A DNA stretch of 64,000 bases from Polyodon spathula (GCF_017654505.1 NC_054552.1:32727597-32791596), one strand, 5' to 3'; positions 48,051 through 62,538 are shown, counted from the first letter of the stretch. Translations and numbers: made by a program. The notes: generated by a model not told the origin, from the letters alone.

Positions 48051-50283
48051 GTCAGGATAATGTTGCTTCAGCGGTTTAGGGATGATCTGCAGTTCACACA
48101 TGGTGGGGGAGCTGTTAAGCACATCCACAGATGCGGTCCCACAATAAGGATTTCTTTTTGTACCATTTGTTCTTGTAAATAATGAATCATCAATTGAGAT
48201 AGGAGGTTGAGTGCTATATGAGCAAACATAGCATCGTCATTAACCTCAGTCATAGAAGGGGTTGCAGAGAACAAAACAGTCCGTGCAGTAATAATAAACA
48301 TTCCCCCCCCAAAAAAAATTTTTTAAAGCATTGCTGTAACACTAGCACTATTCAGGATCCTTTTGAAAAGAAGCTGATGTAGAATGTGTTGAGTAAACCA
48401 ATAGACTGTACATTTTATGAATAATGGCAATCCACAGAACGCACACAGGCAGTGCAGATTATGGTGTTCTGTACTTGGAGTCTGGAGCCCTGGCGTGAGA
48501 AAGCTAGAAGATCCTTATTTAAAGTAAATACTAATGGGATTGGGAAACATCTGCTAAACTACAGAGACCCACACTTTTCAAACAGCGGCAGCTGATCCAC
48601 ACAATGCCCATCTTTGTGTTCCTTTTCCCTCCTGCAGCTTTTAAGCCTCTGCTTTTACAGTATCAGCCCCCTCTTTGTCTCTCTGAAATGGGCTTTGTTG
48701 CTCAGCGTCCCTTTTGTCAGCTGTGAAATATCGCTCTCATTCGAGGCAGTGCTGATGATGACTCTTTTTGTCTTCCACATCAATTGGAGTGAGGTCTCCT
48801 GTGGGACCAGCAGCTCATCAGCGCTGGCTTTCCGGGGAAGGAGCCAAGTGGAGTGTGACAAATCTCCATTTACAATCACCGGAAGAGACACATGGGTGCG
48901 TTGTAAAATTGCAATTCCCAGGTGACCTTCCCTCTAATTCCATTTCTTGTAAATTAATAACCACTTCTTTTTCTTCTTGATGAAATGTGTTATCACAAAA
49001 AACACATTCACTGGTAATAAGGCACTGCTGTAGGCAATTCCCAGGTCATGCCATTATTATTTAAGGAATTCATGCTAAATCATGAGCCAAACACTTTTAT
49101 TACTAATAATATTGGGTGATATAATAGGTTATTCCCTCCCTGAATCTAAACCTAATATCAATATAAAAACAAAATATTGGCAGAATTATCAGGGAATTCA
49201 TTTGAAATGGCTTGTTACATGTATATTTTTTAGCACCTGCTACATTCCTTTTGTAAGACTATTTGATCTGAAGAATTCGCAAGCGCTTTGGAGTGTTCCT
49301 GGTCATAATGCATGTCCCTTGCTGTATATACTGTATCTTGAGTGAAATAAAGGGATATGAATGTAATAGCATACACCTACTGTATATAGGCATTGCTGCA
49401 GAAAGAATTGCTCTGCTCTTAAAGATTAGCATCCCTTTGTGGGATGAAAACATTTTAAATCAATAGGACACACAGGAGAATCAATAATAGGCACTGTGCA
49501 TTTGTGGCTTTTATTCAGCTGGTTGGTATCGCATTTTTATAGCTACCAGCGCTGTTAGTGTACCATTAACTGTAGTCATAAAACATGCATTACCGAGCTG
49601 TCACGGGTGTGATGTGTTAATATTTGCTCCTAATGAATATGAATGTTCTCTTCATAAAAGCAGCTCTGTGTCATTAAATTTCTTTATACCTCGCTGATCC
49701 AGGAAAGGTTATCCAGAATTAAATGAAAATCAAAGATTTACTGGTACAAAACACATCGTTGTACCATTTTTTAAAAAGCCTAAGCGAAGGTAGAGTTGCT
49801 TTTTCTTTTCGCTTAAAAGGTTTTTTTTCTTTTTGTTCCCCTTTACTGCGCATTCGCTTGTGATGTACGCTGCACAAGCGACGGTGTTCACTCCTCCTGG
49901 AAAATGTTGAAAGCACAAGCGTGTAAGAAGTGCCACGTTTCTGTGGTCTGTGTGCACACAGCAAAGCCAGGCCTTGGTCCTGCTGACCTCCTGTTTACAT
50001 CAGGTGCCCATTCATTAGCAGCACGAGTATTTGGTGCACTCCTGAGCCGTGGAAGCACAACAGCCCACTCCACAATGTGGCCCTGCGCAAACCAACAAGG
50101 CCTCCAAGCAGAACTAATGGAACCAAGTGGAATCGAATATTAAGTGAACTCCTACCAGGAGTGCGATAGCAGCCAGCTAAATTGACCAGTCACGCCTCCG
50201 GCAAGCCTGGCAATAATCAAGAGTAATTGTGCTTGCTATGAAGCAGTAACAACGGACTAGTCAGCATTTCCATTAATTGCCTT

Positions 50284-50300
50284 AACCCTAACCCTAACTC
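50284..50300 (-). repeat. Short telomere-like motif
   Basis: CCCTAACCCTAACTC gives about two and a half CCCTAA units, within complex sequence that might be regulatory (about 50160-50290). Confidence 0.8.
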
Positions 50301-51501
50301 GTATTAAAAGGTATTACAGGGAAGTAATGCAATCCCGGTCAGTCAATATATCCTATGGCTTATTTATGAACTAATGATGACACTGTATTGTTGGGTTTCA
50401 ATATCCTGCCTTTGTGTCATCTTACAGAGAATGAAATATACAGAATATTGACATTGCACATTTCGTTAAACGATGAGTCTAAAAGCAATTTAGCATGGTA
50501 GCCAGGTATGGGGTTCTTGAGTGGAGCCATGCTTTCTGCCTTTTTCTTATCGGATCCTTCACATGAATTTGAGAAAACAAGGAGGAGTGGGTTGTTTTTC
50601 AATCCTAGCAGCACAGTGCAGTGGTGTTATTCAAATATTGTTCAATAAGCGTTCCTAAAAAGTGAAGAACACTTGGATCTAATGAACAGAAAAGAGCTTC
50701 CTGAGAATTCATGGACTGGAAAAAACTATTTGGAAAAATAATAATTGTGATGTGACAGCCGGACACCAGGAGCGGGTAGCATGAGAGGGCTGTGTCTGCA
50801 GTCGTCGTGTAGCTTTTTCAGCAGCCCCATGTCTCTCAGCACCCCAGCCATACAAGATAAAACATTTTAAAACATTCAAATAGTAATAGTAATTCAGACA
50901 ATAGGGAAATATCACTATATAGCTGTGTTTATGATCTACTCCCCCCTCTCTTTCAACTTTCCACCCAAGTGTTCCAAGCACGCCAGCACACAAGAGATAA
51001 AGAGCAGGTTGAACACTGGTATTCTGTTGGTTTTCTGTTGGTTTTCTGTGCTTTAAATAAGAATTTAAGTCAGATTAACCCCACCACTGTTGGATAACCA
51101 ATTAGTTGAATGTTTCAGTAAAACAGACAGCGACTTTCGTAATGCACCCCAAAGCTTCAGGTTGAATGCTTCAGACACCAGTGTTTACCTCAGTCCTATA
51201 GGACAGTCCCCTGCTTGAGATGAGAATTCTGTCTACATGTGGTTTAATAATTCGGTAGGCATTTTATGCACAAATATCAGGGCTAGCCAAAGCAGTTGTA
51301 GACAATCCCCTGGGCCTACCCAGTTATTAAAGATGGAAATTATATATTCATAACACAGGATATTGCAGCTTGTTTATTTATAGCTGGCTCCATTTTCCAG
51401 GGTATTTATTCTAGACGGTGTGTCTGATGACATCCACACAATCTATTTGTCTTTGCCCAGGGCACAAACTGAAAAGGTTGAACTGAAAGAGGGTTTTTTT
51501 G

Positions 51502-51526
51502 GTTTGTTTGTTTGTTTGTTTGTTTT
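51502..51526. repeat. (GTTT)6 repeat
   Basis: Short tetranucleotide run following a T7 tract. Confidence 0.9.
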
Positions 51527-53425
51527 CATTATTCCCAGGTAAGAACATATTGCCTTTCTCATGTGACAGAACAACAGAATGAACAAAATATCTTTAAAGT
51601 CACAGACACCTCAAATGACCATGTAAACAACAGCAGCAGCTGCAGGATGGGCATTACGAATCATGATGCTGTTGCTCAGTAATAGGGTTTACTGCTCTAA
51701 GCTTTTCAACAAACTTCCCTCCTCTGTGGTGTAATGGAGCTACTGGTGGAACACTAACACACCTCTTTCCTGTCTCTTACACACATGCTACAATGATACA
51801 TGGAGGGATGAATTGAAGGAAATGCACAATTTGTACAAATAATGGAGAGAGTAACACAGAGTGATGCTTTCTTGGGCTCACTCAGTCAAACGTGTTATCT
51901 CATAAAAGATTGTCTGTCTATAGGAACCCATTTGATTCATCATGCATCGTGGAGAGTTTTTTTTTTTTATAAGAAAGCGTGCTTCTCTCTCAGTGCTTGT
52001 TCAGTCAAAATGCAGGTCAAGGATATCAGAAGCAATGGTCAGCCATGCTTTCTCTCGTCTATGGATTTTTCTAATAGCACTTTTGTTTTTAACCTGCCTC
52101 ACAGTCATAATGTCTCTGTATTAAATCCACCACCCGTGCATGTGGTTGCATACAGTGCCGAGCGTTCAAGTGGGTTCATCATCGAAATGTCAAAGCCAAT
52201 GAAGTGTTGTAAATGCTTTATGGGTTTTAGTGAAGCAGATTAGGAAAACCTTTTACTAAGCGAAGAGCGATTTTACAGCAGGGCAAAGACAAGGTTATCT
52301 TATTATTATTATTTTATTTTTATTTTTTTTCTGGAGCAGCACTTAGAGTACAGCCATCATGCACTTGATTTCCATTTCTTGAGAGTCAGAATAAAGTTAC
52401 AATGTTTTCTAATGTGTGTTCTTATAACCCTGCTGAAAGGTGTTGTGTATTATTAGATCCCTAAATATCACTGGGATGTATTTTCTGAACCTCTCCTGAG
52501 TTTCTATGTGTCTCCATTGTCCTTCTACTGATCAAGTAGACCTGTGATTGCTCTTGAAATCAATTCAAGAATTAGAAAAAATGTTGGCTGGTAAAACAAG
52601 CAGAATGAAGGCTGTAGCTTTTCAGCATTTTTTTAGCTTTCTTGTTTTACTTGGGGTTATTAAAATCGTGGAAAAGAAAAAAAATAATAAAACATTCCCT
52701 CATTAGCACACTAACATCCTCTTATGATTTTGCCTTGGATTAATTTGTTTTCACCTTGACTGTTCACATTGTATATGCACTCACTGCTGCAGCTCAGATT
52801 CAAACACTCACATTTGCTAGCATTAATAATGTAGATATTAATTACAATTCTTCAGCCTGTGCATTTGTATAGGAAACAGTACACTGGGATTATTTCAAGG
52901 CCAATTCAAAATAAGACCTTTGTTGATGCCCACGTCAGTTTATAAGATCTGTTGAGACATGCTGAGATTGTTAACGATTCCAGCAGATGAGGTAATTGTA
53001 CGAAAAGTGTTTAAAAGGTGGCACTGGTGCAAGAATTTCAAAGAGGTGGCGTGTTCTCAAGGGCTTCATTTAAACTTGTAAATAGAACAACTTTCTCTTC
53101 TTTTGAATAACTGAAAACACCTGAGCTCAGCACTACCCGTTACTCAATGGCGTGAATGAGTAATACCTGCATTGCATCTGTGGGAGATGCTGAAACAGTG
53201 CACAGCTTCAGGGGCACTGAATCAGAGCTCTGCGCAACTCTTACCTGGAGGTATGAAGAGCGTGACGTGGGTGCAGGGCCTTCTCCTCTCCATCGCTCTG
53301 TTCTTAAAGGTAAAACTGAACTTAACCTACACGCTGCTGGTGAATCTGAGGGAAATGTAACATAAGCCTATGCTGATGAGCAGCAGGTCATCTGTTGAAG
53401 AGGCTGGCTGCTAGCAATCGACAAG

Positions 53426-53488
53426 TGTATGTATATGTATATGTATATCTATCTATCTATCTATCTATCTATATATATATATATATTG

Positions 53489-53541
<53 letters not shown>
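53426..53541. repeat. Compound microsatellite: GTATAT, ATCT, then (AT)n
   Basis: Three adjacent simple repeats, GTATAT units, then about seven ATCT units, then AT tracts with two interruptions. Confidence 0.94.
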
Positions 53542-53545
<4 letters not shown>

Positions 53546-54439
53546 ATTTTTTTTTAGACATACATTTGTTAGGCGATAAGTAACCAAATAAACCATCAAT
53601 ACTGCAGAAGCCTTCTATAATTAGCACACAGTGCCTCTGATTACAAACTCCAAGTTTGGCTCATCTTCATGGTAATTAAGATCAAATTTACCGATCATTC
53701 AGGGTTACAAATGGAAGCTTGACAGGAGGCCAGGAACTGATCTAAATGTTATTGGCTTTCGTTTAAGAACCTTTTACTGTTTCAGCTGAATACTGCATTA
53801 GGCTTTTAGCTTACTTTGCACATTTCTCCATCAAGGTTCCCTCACACATATTGAATGGGCAGATGTTTTCAATCTGAGAGAAAACTGACACGTTATATTA
53901 CATTATGCAAACATTAAAACCAGCCATGAGTAAACAAGTGTGGAGTCATTGAATTTGATGGCTCGTAATAATGTTTATGTAATTTAGCAAATTCATGCTT
54001 CATGTCAGGTTACCATGATTTACATTGTGCTTCAGGTTGCCACGAGAGTTATTCATTAACGAGCCTTGATTTACATTGTGCTTCACTTTAACTCTTGACA
54101 TGACACAGTATAGCATGCTTGCCCAGCAGCAGTTTGTACATCTCTTCCTTTAAGTGTGTTGTATTTGTACAGCAGCTTCTCTTAATGCATACATATGGAT
54201 TTGGACCTAGAGATGCACTGAGAGAAAGCTGTTGGGATGCCATTATAATAGCATTGTATACCCTGAATAAATCAATCAGAGCAAACAACTAGAACTACCA
54301 TCAATGACAAATGTTGAAAGCAGTGGAAAACAGTGGACCTGAAACAAATACTGTGTATTGGTCCATATGATCCCTCATCAAAACGATGCTCAATGGCAAT
54401 CCAGTGTTGACTCAACAATGACCCCTTATAACAGCTTAC

Positions 54440-54650
54440 CACTGTGTTTCTGCACTGCATTTCTTCAGTTTTACCCTGCGTTTCCCAATGTTATATTATG
54501 CATTTCCTATAGTTTACCCTCCTTTTCCATGTTTACTAACTTGCATTACCATAACTCCTTATTCTTTGCAATGCTTATCTCTGCTTTACCACCCCTGTGT
54601 TTTATTACGCTTTGCTATGCTTTTACTATGGTAAGCATTTATTGTTTAGA
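54440..54650. repeat. Degenerate tandem-like repeat of TTTACCATG / TTTACTATGG motifs
   Basis: Many spaced copies of TTTACC, CCATGTTTACTA, TGCTTTTACTATGGTAAGC occur. Similar motifs recur at about 30150-30270, 39270-39330 and 46915-46990, so this is probably a dispersed fish repeat family with a short internal period. Confidence 0.5.
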
Positions 54651-54876
54651 AAGGTAAGCCATTTAAGAGTCTGGCTGCAAAGTGGGTTGTTTCAGTACAA
54701 TCTACAACTTCAGCTGTTTTAGTACGCTTATAAAAATGGCCATTTATTTGTGGTTTTAGTTTCTTTTTTACATACAGATTTTTTTTCTTGCTTTTTTTCT
54801 TATTTATTTCTTGTTTTTTTACATACTTCATTGGTTTTATTAAGTAGATCTATATGCGTTTAATTTGTTGTTTAAA

Positions 54877-54879
<3 letters not shown>

Positions 54880-54942
<63 letters not shown>

Positions 54943-54962
54943 TATTATATATATGTATATAT
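54880..54962. repeat. (TA)n microsatellite
   Basis: TA tract with a GATATTATATATATG interruption at its right end. Confidence 0.94.
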
Positions 54963-56478
54963 TTGTGTATACAAAAGTCTCTTTTTTTTCCAACATGTAA
55001 TGCATTTTTCTGTACATGATTCGACTGAACAGAATGAGCTATGAAATAGAACTGCAGACAGTTCTCTGAATTGGTTTCTATATTACTTTTTGTACTAGTC
55101 TTTGAAGATTTTTTGACGTTAATATTTTATAACCAACATTTTGCAGTATCGAGCCGGCTTTTGAGATGAACCAGTTGCGACACAGATCTAAAGACTCTCT
55201 GCTACCAGCAGCAGCAGGGAATCGACGTTAGTGAGCCTCGAAATGGGTGTTAATGGTATTGCAGTGCTGTTTCGGGGTTAGTGTGAACTACGTTTGACAA
55301 AAATGTATTGGCACAAAGAGTTATGTTTGTGATTACACTTAAATTACTTTTGAAAGAGCTTCTCTAATCTATAGTGTTACATAGTCAAGTTTTTCTGGCC
55401 AGTGTTCCAATGCTAAGAGATATTGGTATAAATATGAGTGATACATAACCATGTAATAGCATGGTAATAACTGAGGAACTACCAATTGTTCCTTCTTACA
55501 TGGTAACTACTGGTGGATTATGTGTGTAATCACATGAAGACCATTCCCATGTCCTTCCATAGTAGTTAACATAAGCATTAATCGTGTATAATTACTCAGT
55601 TATAACAAGGCTGTTGTGTAATCTAAGAGACCATTTATCTGGCTTTGTTCTTCAAAAGTAATGTTTGTATTGTGGGGTCACAGTTTATTGGAAAATGAAC
55701 ACTGAAATATCTGAGGCCTTTTCTCAGCTTCATAACAGGACACCATTGTGGCAATCAAGTCTCTGTGTTTGTTGTGACTCTTTTTAAATGGCCCAGAAAC
55801 ACAAGGAGCAGGCCAGCTCTTCCATACCATGCCTCTGTTTATAGTACTGTTCATTTCGCTGCATTCTGAGGTACAGGTTATGCATGGATGTAACGGTTAC
55901 TCCAAACCAGAAAAGGTCACAGATTTATTTTGATGCCAGTATTGTCCATGTTTACAGAAACAAAAAAAAGCCCTCTGAAACTTTTTTGTTACCTTATCCT
56001 GAGGGATTTCTGCTCATACCATTTGCTTTTGTTTTCTTTTTGCCCTGCTCAATATTTGATGAACTTCCTCAGAGAACAAGGTTGTTTTCACCAGCACTGC
56101 ACCAATATTACTCAGTGAGGCATCATGCAATGAGCAGAGTCCCTGAATGAAAAGTCCTTGTATAATTGCACTGGTTTTGTTGCAGCTCAGATTTTACACT
56201 ACAGCGCTGCACTCTGTTTGACATTACGTAACGTGATTTCAATTATTACGGGTAAACGGAGGCACGGCAAAAGCAAGTTTCTGTTTAAATAAAACCTCAA
56301 ACTATTCTCACTTTTGTGACAGGGTCCCTTTCTTCTCTACTGCTGCTGTGTCACACAACCATTTAATCTTTCTGTGACTCCAGGTTTCAAAGAGGCTGTC
56401 TCTGCTTTCAATAACGCTTTGAAATTGTGAAAGGTCTTTTTGAATTACAAGTGACAGATAGCTTTCAGATGAAACAGA

Positions 56479-56499
56479 TTTTTTTTTTTTTTTTTTTTT
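56479..56499. repeat. T21 homopolymer
   Basis: Mononucleotide T run. Confidence 0.9.
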
Positions 56500-56860
56500 G
56501 TTAGACACACAAAACACACTTCTTCTTTAATCCCAATGCAGAAACTTTTTTTTTTTCAAAAACAGCTTGATTTAATAAACCAGAACATGTAAACAATTCA
56601 GTAATATTATGTGTAAGATGTTTAACACTGACGCACTACACTGAGGGATTGTCCATGACTGGCAAGAGCCAATCATGCTTCTAATTCAGTAAAACAAAAA
56701 ACATTACAGAAGCTTAAGAATTATACAAGATACTCTTAATAATGTGACAGTACACTGTATTAACAGATTAAATCTCAATGCACCATTTAGCTTTTCCTAA
56801 CAAAGTTCACAATTGCCATGAGAGTGGATTTAAATTATACAACCACTGCAGCTGTAACTG

Positions 56861-56891
56861 AAATAAATAAATAAATAAATAAATAAATAAA
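56861..56891. repeat. (AAAT)n microsatellite
   Basis: About seven and a half AAAT units. Confidence 0.93.
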
Positions 56892-57559
56892 ACCTTCTTC
56901 AAAGTAAATGATGGCAGCTGTATCCATACCAGCCACTCTGCAGTGGCCAGTTCCCCCTAATGTAACAAAAACCAGCGCTCACGTTACAACAGGAGCCACG
57001 AATCATTGTGGAAGAGGAAGACTGCAATTCATTTCTTTGCAATGTGTGTTTCTCTCTTTTTTGGGGGGACAGTTTTAAGCGTTGCACTGGCATAGCCTTG
57101 GCGATTCAGTCTGGGGACTCGCTGTTCTTGGGTCCGGATGCCTGTCTTTCATTAATTAATGCAGCAGTGCAAAGGCACTTCCAGTTTTACTATTTAAACG
57201 CACATCTGTGGTGTTCAGTATAATGCTGCATTAACCTGAATTAAACACACAGGACTACTATGTGGCATGCCAGTGATTTCAGTATAATGTATCTGGTTGG
57301 GGATTGTGCAATAATAGTATGCAAACTCATTAGTGTTTTTCTGCTTTCTCTGGGCTATCAGATGCATCCCATTTTGTAAGAAAGTGTTTGATGCAGAACT
57401 GAATCATTTTCTGAACTATTGAACTGAACTACCTACGGTATAACAAACGCTATGCATTAGAAGTAATCTACTGTACACCGTGCATGCGCTTTAAAAATGA
57501 GAATGCAAGTGATTTGCAGGTAAAATAAAAATGCCAGCATACAAAAACACTTAAGCATG

Positions 57560-58090
57560 ATTAGTTCTTGGTAATATAATTCACTTTAATCTTTTTTAAT
57601 GTTTGATGGTATTTGCTTGAAAGCAGGAGCAACAAGTACATCATTATCGCGCTAATTAAGCTGCCAAAACACAAGCACTCTGCAAGAGCACCTTTGAAAC
57701 AACGAGTGCACGATTCATTAGCATCTGCTGTAAGCTTATTAATCATCTAACAGGCAATTAGCAAGCTGTTACCGTTCGAGGATGGTATGTAAATAAATTC
57801 CTGGGTTAATTTCTTCCTCTGATAATAAAGAAAACATTATGAAAATCAGCTCTGTGACTATGTAAATGATCTGTGCTGTTAATTGGATAGCAGTGTTACA
57901 AATTCGTCAAGTGCGGGCTTGGGAGGCTGCTGCATTTATTCCAGCACTACAAAAATAAATCCATTAATTGGTGGCCAGCAGATTGTAACATGCAATTTGA
58001 ATGCCTCATACTGCCCTAATTGAGAACACAATGCCCTCTGTCTGTCAGGGTTAGAATAATAATGCCATGTTGCCAGCAAAGGGAAAGTCC
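57560..58090. promoter_or_regulatory. Strongest candidate conserved non-coding element
   Basis: About 530 bp without simple repeats and dense in paired motifs: CGCTAATTAAGC, TTAATCATC, GGCAATTAGC, GTTAATTGGATAG, CATTAATTGGTGGCC, CATGCAATTTGAATG and CCCTAATTGAG. TAATTG/TAATTA cores occur at least six times. This is the classic texture of ultraconserved developmental enhancers in vertebrate gene deserts. Conservation itself is not tested. Confidence 0.4.
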
Positions 58091-60599
58091 TCGATAGCTG
58101 ATTATACAGCAGAAAAGAAGAGTCTTAAAAGAAGAGTTTAAGACTGGTTGGGTAGTTAATGGTTTCTGCGTAAAACTAAAGCATGCAAAAAGCAAATCTA
58201 CAGTGGTTTCTCTGTACTAGTAAATGCACAACTGTTATCGGACCTGTACAAAAGTAGACATGGCATAAGTGCTGGCATACTGTAATTGTGACATTTGCTT
58301 TAATGTTTATACTGAATATGCTTTTATATTACATGGGTACACAGTTGCTTATAGTAAGAGCATGATGCAGATTGCTTGTAAAAATGTAAATCTGCTCCCG
58401 GATCCTTGGCAATGCAGGCTTGTTTTTTTGTTTGTTTTTCTGTATAATAAACTCTGGAGAGTCTTTAAAAGCATCCCTGCTTTTTACTCGACACAGCAGA
58501 CAATGTGTTTGGCTGGAGATCATAGGCAAGTCACAAGTGCAAGCCATTTGTGGTTAGAGAACCCCACACACATAAATGCCTTGGTCTCCCACTAGCAAAT
58601 TCAGCCAATTGGATTCTGCCATACCGTCATATGCCAGATGTTTTTAACACTAAACTCTCCCAAATGACAGACATATCTTCCACTCACTGATCTGTGCAGC
58701 CTTGCTGTTCCGCTTGATAAACACCTATATTGCATGCGTGTACGTTTAAATATGCATGACTGGAGGTGGATGTACACGTTCACTTAACCCAAGGTGTCTA
58801 TAAAAGCGCTATGATTTATCGATTTGTCTCCAGCCTTTGCTGAGTCCTCCTACTGGGAGATATTTCACATAATAACTGGGTTCAAATGCATGTCTGATCT
58901 GAAAAGCACACAGCCCTGCGAATACTCTCACCATGCCATGCACATTCCAAGCCTGGTACTGTGAAGTCATCTGTCTTTCTCAGTGCAACTTACAGAAGGG
59001 AGGATAATGATACGTGGAATGGGTTATTTTTTCTTCCTGTGATGTCAGATGGCAGAACCACCGCAACTCCTGGGTCAAGGAAGATAGAAGAAATTAAGTA
59101 GCAGTATGTGTTATGGGAGGTCTGACATCTTCTTCTTGTCTAGAAAGCAGGCACCCATGAAACCATTACAACATTTGGCCACTAGTGGCTCTGTGTGGTA
59201 TGCAAAAAGCATCTCTCCGAAATCAATTCAAAACAAGAGCAATAAAAAAACAACAGAGGAATAAAAAGCTGCCACATACTATTCAGATTATGTTTGCTCA
59301 GTCCAGAGTACTCGTCTGTTCTGGCAGTGCCAGGCTAATGGGTTAATGTGCCAAAGGTTGTTCAGAGACTGTTTTCCACGTAGCTGCTACCTTGATTTCA
59401 CAGCAGCTACGGTATGGAACACTTGTGTTGTACCTGGGAGTTCCTCAGGCAGCAGATAAACACAATGCTTTAAAAGGTCAGATCTCGTAAAGACTCAGAG
59501 GCAGGCAGAGAAGAATACTGTGAAAACAAGATTCCATTGATCCACAGGAAAGTTGCGGTGCCGTTAGAGCATTCTGACCTTGTCTATATGATTTCCTGCC
59601 AACACAAAGGTCATTCCACAGAGTACACAATGCCCAGGAGTCGAGACCCACTGCACAGTAAGGCCTGCATGCAAACATATTGATTGAACAAATACCGATT
59701 TGTACAAGGGCTGCACTGCGAGATTAATGAAGGTCTGTGTCTGTGTGTAGCAGGTTAATATCAAAGGGCCAAGTCAACTGATTAATATTGTAACCGCTAG
59801 ACTTTGATCATGGACGCAGAGCCCACTATAAGGTAAATACTGTATATATCTGTTAATGCTCTAGGAGCAATGCAGCGATCACTCAGGGTAATTCCATTAG
59901 GGCTGCCTAATACCCACCCTACATCATGGACTGTGAAGTGCCACACATTACCAGGAGTAAACATTGCATTCTTCCGAACTGATTTAAACTGCCCATGGAT
60001 TACTTAAATAGCCTTCACTGAGAACAAATGCTAATAAATCAACTTCAAGCTGCATCCCACACTTATAATCCAATAGGCTCTGATAGAAAACGGTTTTTAT
60101 TAATTTCATATTGTTTCCCAATGCTGTGAATATGGTGAATTCTACAAGACCCATATGTGTTTATATTTCTGCATCAGCAATCCCCGCTGTGCATTAGATA
60201 GCTCGCTCTCTGCATGGTTGGTTGCAGGTGGTCAGTAGTGCTTATGAGTTGCAGAAGGGTGTGGCCCCTTGATGTGGAATTCTAATTTAAAAGTGAGCCC
60301 TGCTGGTACATGGCTCATGGCCTCATACCTTCAATGGCCGTGCTCGGAACTCAATCCGGGTTTCACTGAACGCCGGCTTCTTCATTGACCGCCGTTGATC
60401 CTTTCAGAACTGCGCCTTATAAAACTGTGCAGCCATTTACTGAAAAAAGGAACCCAAATCTAAAGCTGTTTGTTGTGAGATAGAAACTGTAGTGTGTCAG
60501 ATTGAACCAGCGTCTCTGGCTCTGCTTTAAGCAGATACACAGGATTGCATTGCTATAGAATAGAAGCAGAGCCCTGCAATACATTTAGTGGCTCAAACA

Positions 60600-60880
60600 T
60601 TAAGCTTCTTACAGCTCTGCGATTGTAAATGATATTTATATCCCTCCTCGTGATTGTTTTTTCCCTTCTTTTTCCCTTCTTGCAGCCCAATCAATTAAGA
60701 TATGAGTAATACAAGCCCTATTAGGATCAGCCTTTGTCCAGGGAGTCATGTCATCTGCTATAGAAATGATTGCTTAATATAGCGCCAGGCTCAAAGGAGC
60801 TCTTACCAGAGCACAATCCACTAAAATCAATAACAACAGTCAGGCTATATTGTTTCAAACAAGGAAACTGCTGGGGAGAT
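60600..60880. promoter_or_regulatory. Candidate conserved non-coding element
   Basis: Complex block with CCCAATCAATTAAG, GCCTTTGTCC (SOX-like CTTTGT), ATGATTGCTTAATATAGC and GAGTCATGTCATC. It follows a pyrimidine-rich TTTTTCCCTTC stretch. Inferred from texture only. Confidence 0.3.
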
Positions 60881-62040
60881 AAAACGCTCAATACAAGAGA
60901 CTGTGCGGCTAAGACACTGACTCAGCTATAAATAATAACAGCAGCAAAAACAAAACAAAAAAAGCCATTTGGAACCAAGGGGAGATATAATGAAAAAACT
61001 GAAAATTGAATCGGAAACAAACTCAGGTACAAGGGACAGTGAGGTTGGGAGACAGAATGCACACTTCAAGGCTCTTCTGATGTACTTGAGTACTGTTTTT
61101 ACTCTTTCTAGTCGGCCACTGAAGCTGAGTGTTCTCTCTACAATTCCAGGCAGGCTTTTACACTGTTTAACCCCTTCATCACCAAGAACTGACGCATTTG
61201 TAATGCAATGCAGGTGAGCGCTGATCATTTCGATGATGTCATTTTCATGACTGCATGTATTCCAGTGGTACAGTGATTAGATACTGTGAGTTAGCTGTTC
61301 TGGGTGGACCATAGTGAAATGTTGGGTAATTTCGATCCTGATGGGGGTTTTTTGACAATAGACCTGGTTTCCCCAGCGAACGTTGACAACCAAAAGAAAT
61401 GTGACAATCCTCGCAAAAGGTTAAGTTAGTCAGAGCCATCATTAATAATACACAGACTGGTGATAGAGGAAACAAAAACAGAACAGAATCCTTATATTTG
61501 ACTATTGGAAAATTGAATTTTCTGGATTGATATTAATATAATGTAAAAACAAGACACGTCAAAGATGGAAGACATTCCTTGGGTGGCTGGGGGATTACGG
61601 CTTAAGCTACCTTCTTAATGAATCAACATGTTTTTGATAAGGAAACACTGAGCATGAAGCACATCTGGGGTTGATGTGAAGAGGAGGGACATGCAGGCCA
61701 TTCCTGGGATTCCTCTGTTTTTAAAGGTGGCTTCATTAACACAGAATGGGGCGTTTACTGTCCAGCAGGTGGTCGGGGTGGTATTGAATGCAGGTGTAAT
61801 AAGTGGAGTGTCCAGCAACTTGCTAGTACTAGTATAGACATGAGCTCTCAGTACGGATTGATTACTTTTACTTCGCTGATCATTTTACTGGGGGGTCTGC
61901 CAGGTATACTACAAGGTCTCTGGAGCCCTCTCACCCTCAGACAGGAAAGGATGGCACTCAAGGACTGGTGGGAGGAAGGCTGCCAATAAAAGATGTAAAA
62001 ACAAGGGAGCTTATTCATGATTGTTTCTCCAGACCACATC

Positions 62041-62041
<1 letters not shown>

Positions 62042-62073
<32 letters not shown>
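62042..62073. repeat. C32 homopolymer
   Basis: The longest mononucleotide C/G tract here; it would be a G32 run on the minus strand. Confidence 0.95.
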
Positions 62074-62538
62074 ACTGCACAGACGCACACACTCTCTCCC
62101 GGAGTACTGGTAATAGATCATGCACAGGGCACTCCCTCTCTCTCTCTCTGAATGTAAGCCATCATTCATTTTCACCATTAGCAAGCTTCCCCTTCAATTA
62201 GAGCACAAACATCACTGCTCTTTCCCCTCGCAGGTAGGAGGAGCGAGGGGACTATCAAAGAAACTGCCAGACATTTCGTTGCCTACTCAATTCACACTCA
62301 CTTTAAGGGCTGACTGTCTCTTTTCCAGGAGTTCAGAGTCATCGTAACCACAAGATAAGAGACAGTGGAGCGTTTGTTGGGGCATTTTGATTAACGCTCT
62401 TAACCGGTGTGTTTTGAATTGGAGACGAAAGGTTAAAATCAGATTGCAGTTTAAGATTGGGTCTGCTCTGTCTCATTGAGAAGGGCCCGCCTCCTCCACA
62501 AACGCTGAATTTTTCCCAAGGCGTATAGATAATGGTGG

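Larger units (their letters stand above)
42700..53420. other. Intergenic DNA, no gene recognised
   Basis: Apart from the repeats and candidate elements listed, this is unique AT-rich DNA. Open frames are below about 135 codons and none shows a recognisable domain. Short ACCATG/TTTACTATGG-like repeat fragments recur (about 46915-46990). Confidence 0.65.

Noticed and set aside
48614..48925. Overlapping plus and minus frames of about 100 and 78 codons
   Set aside because: Both strands are open and neither resembles a protein; more likely a constrained non-coding element.
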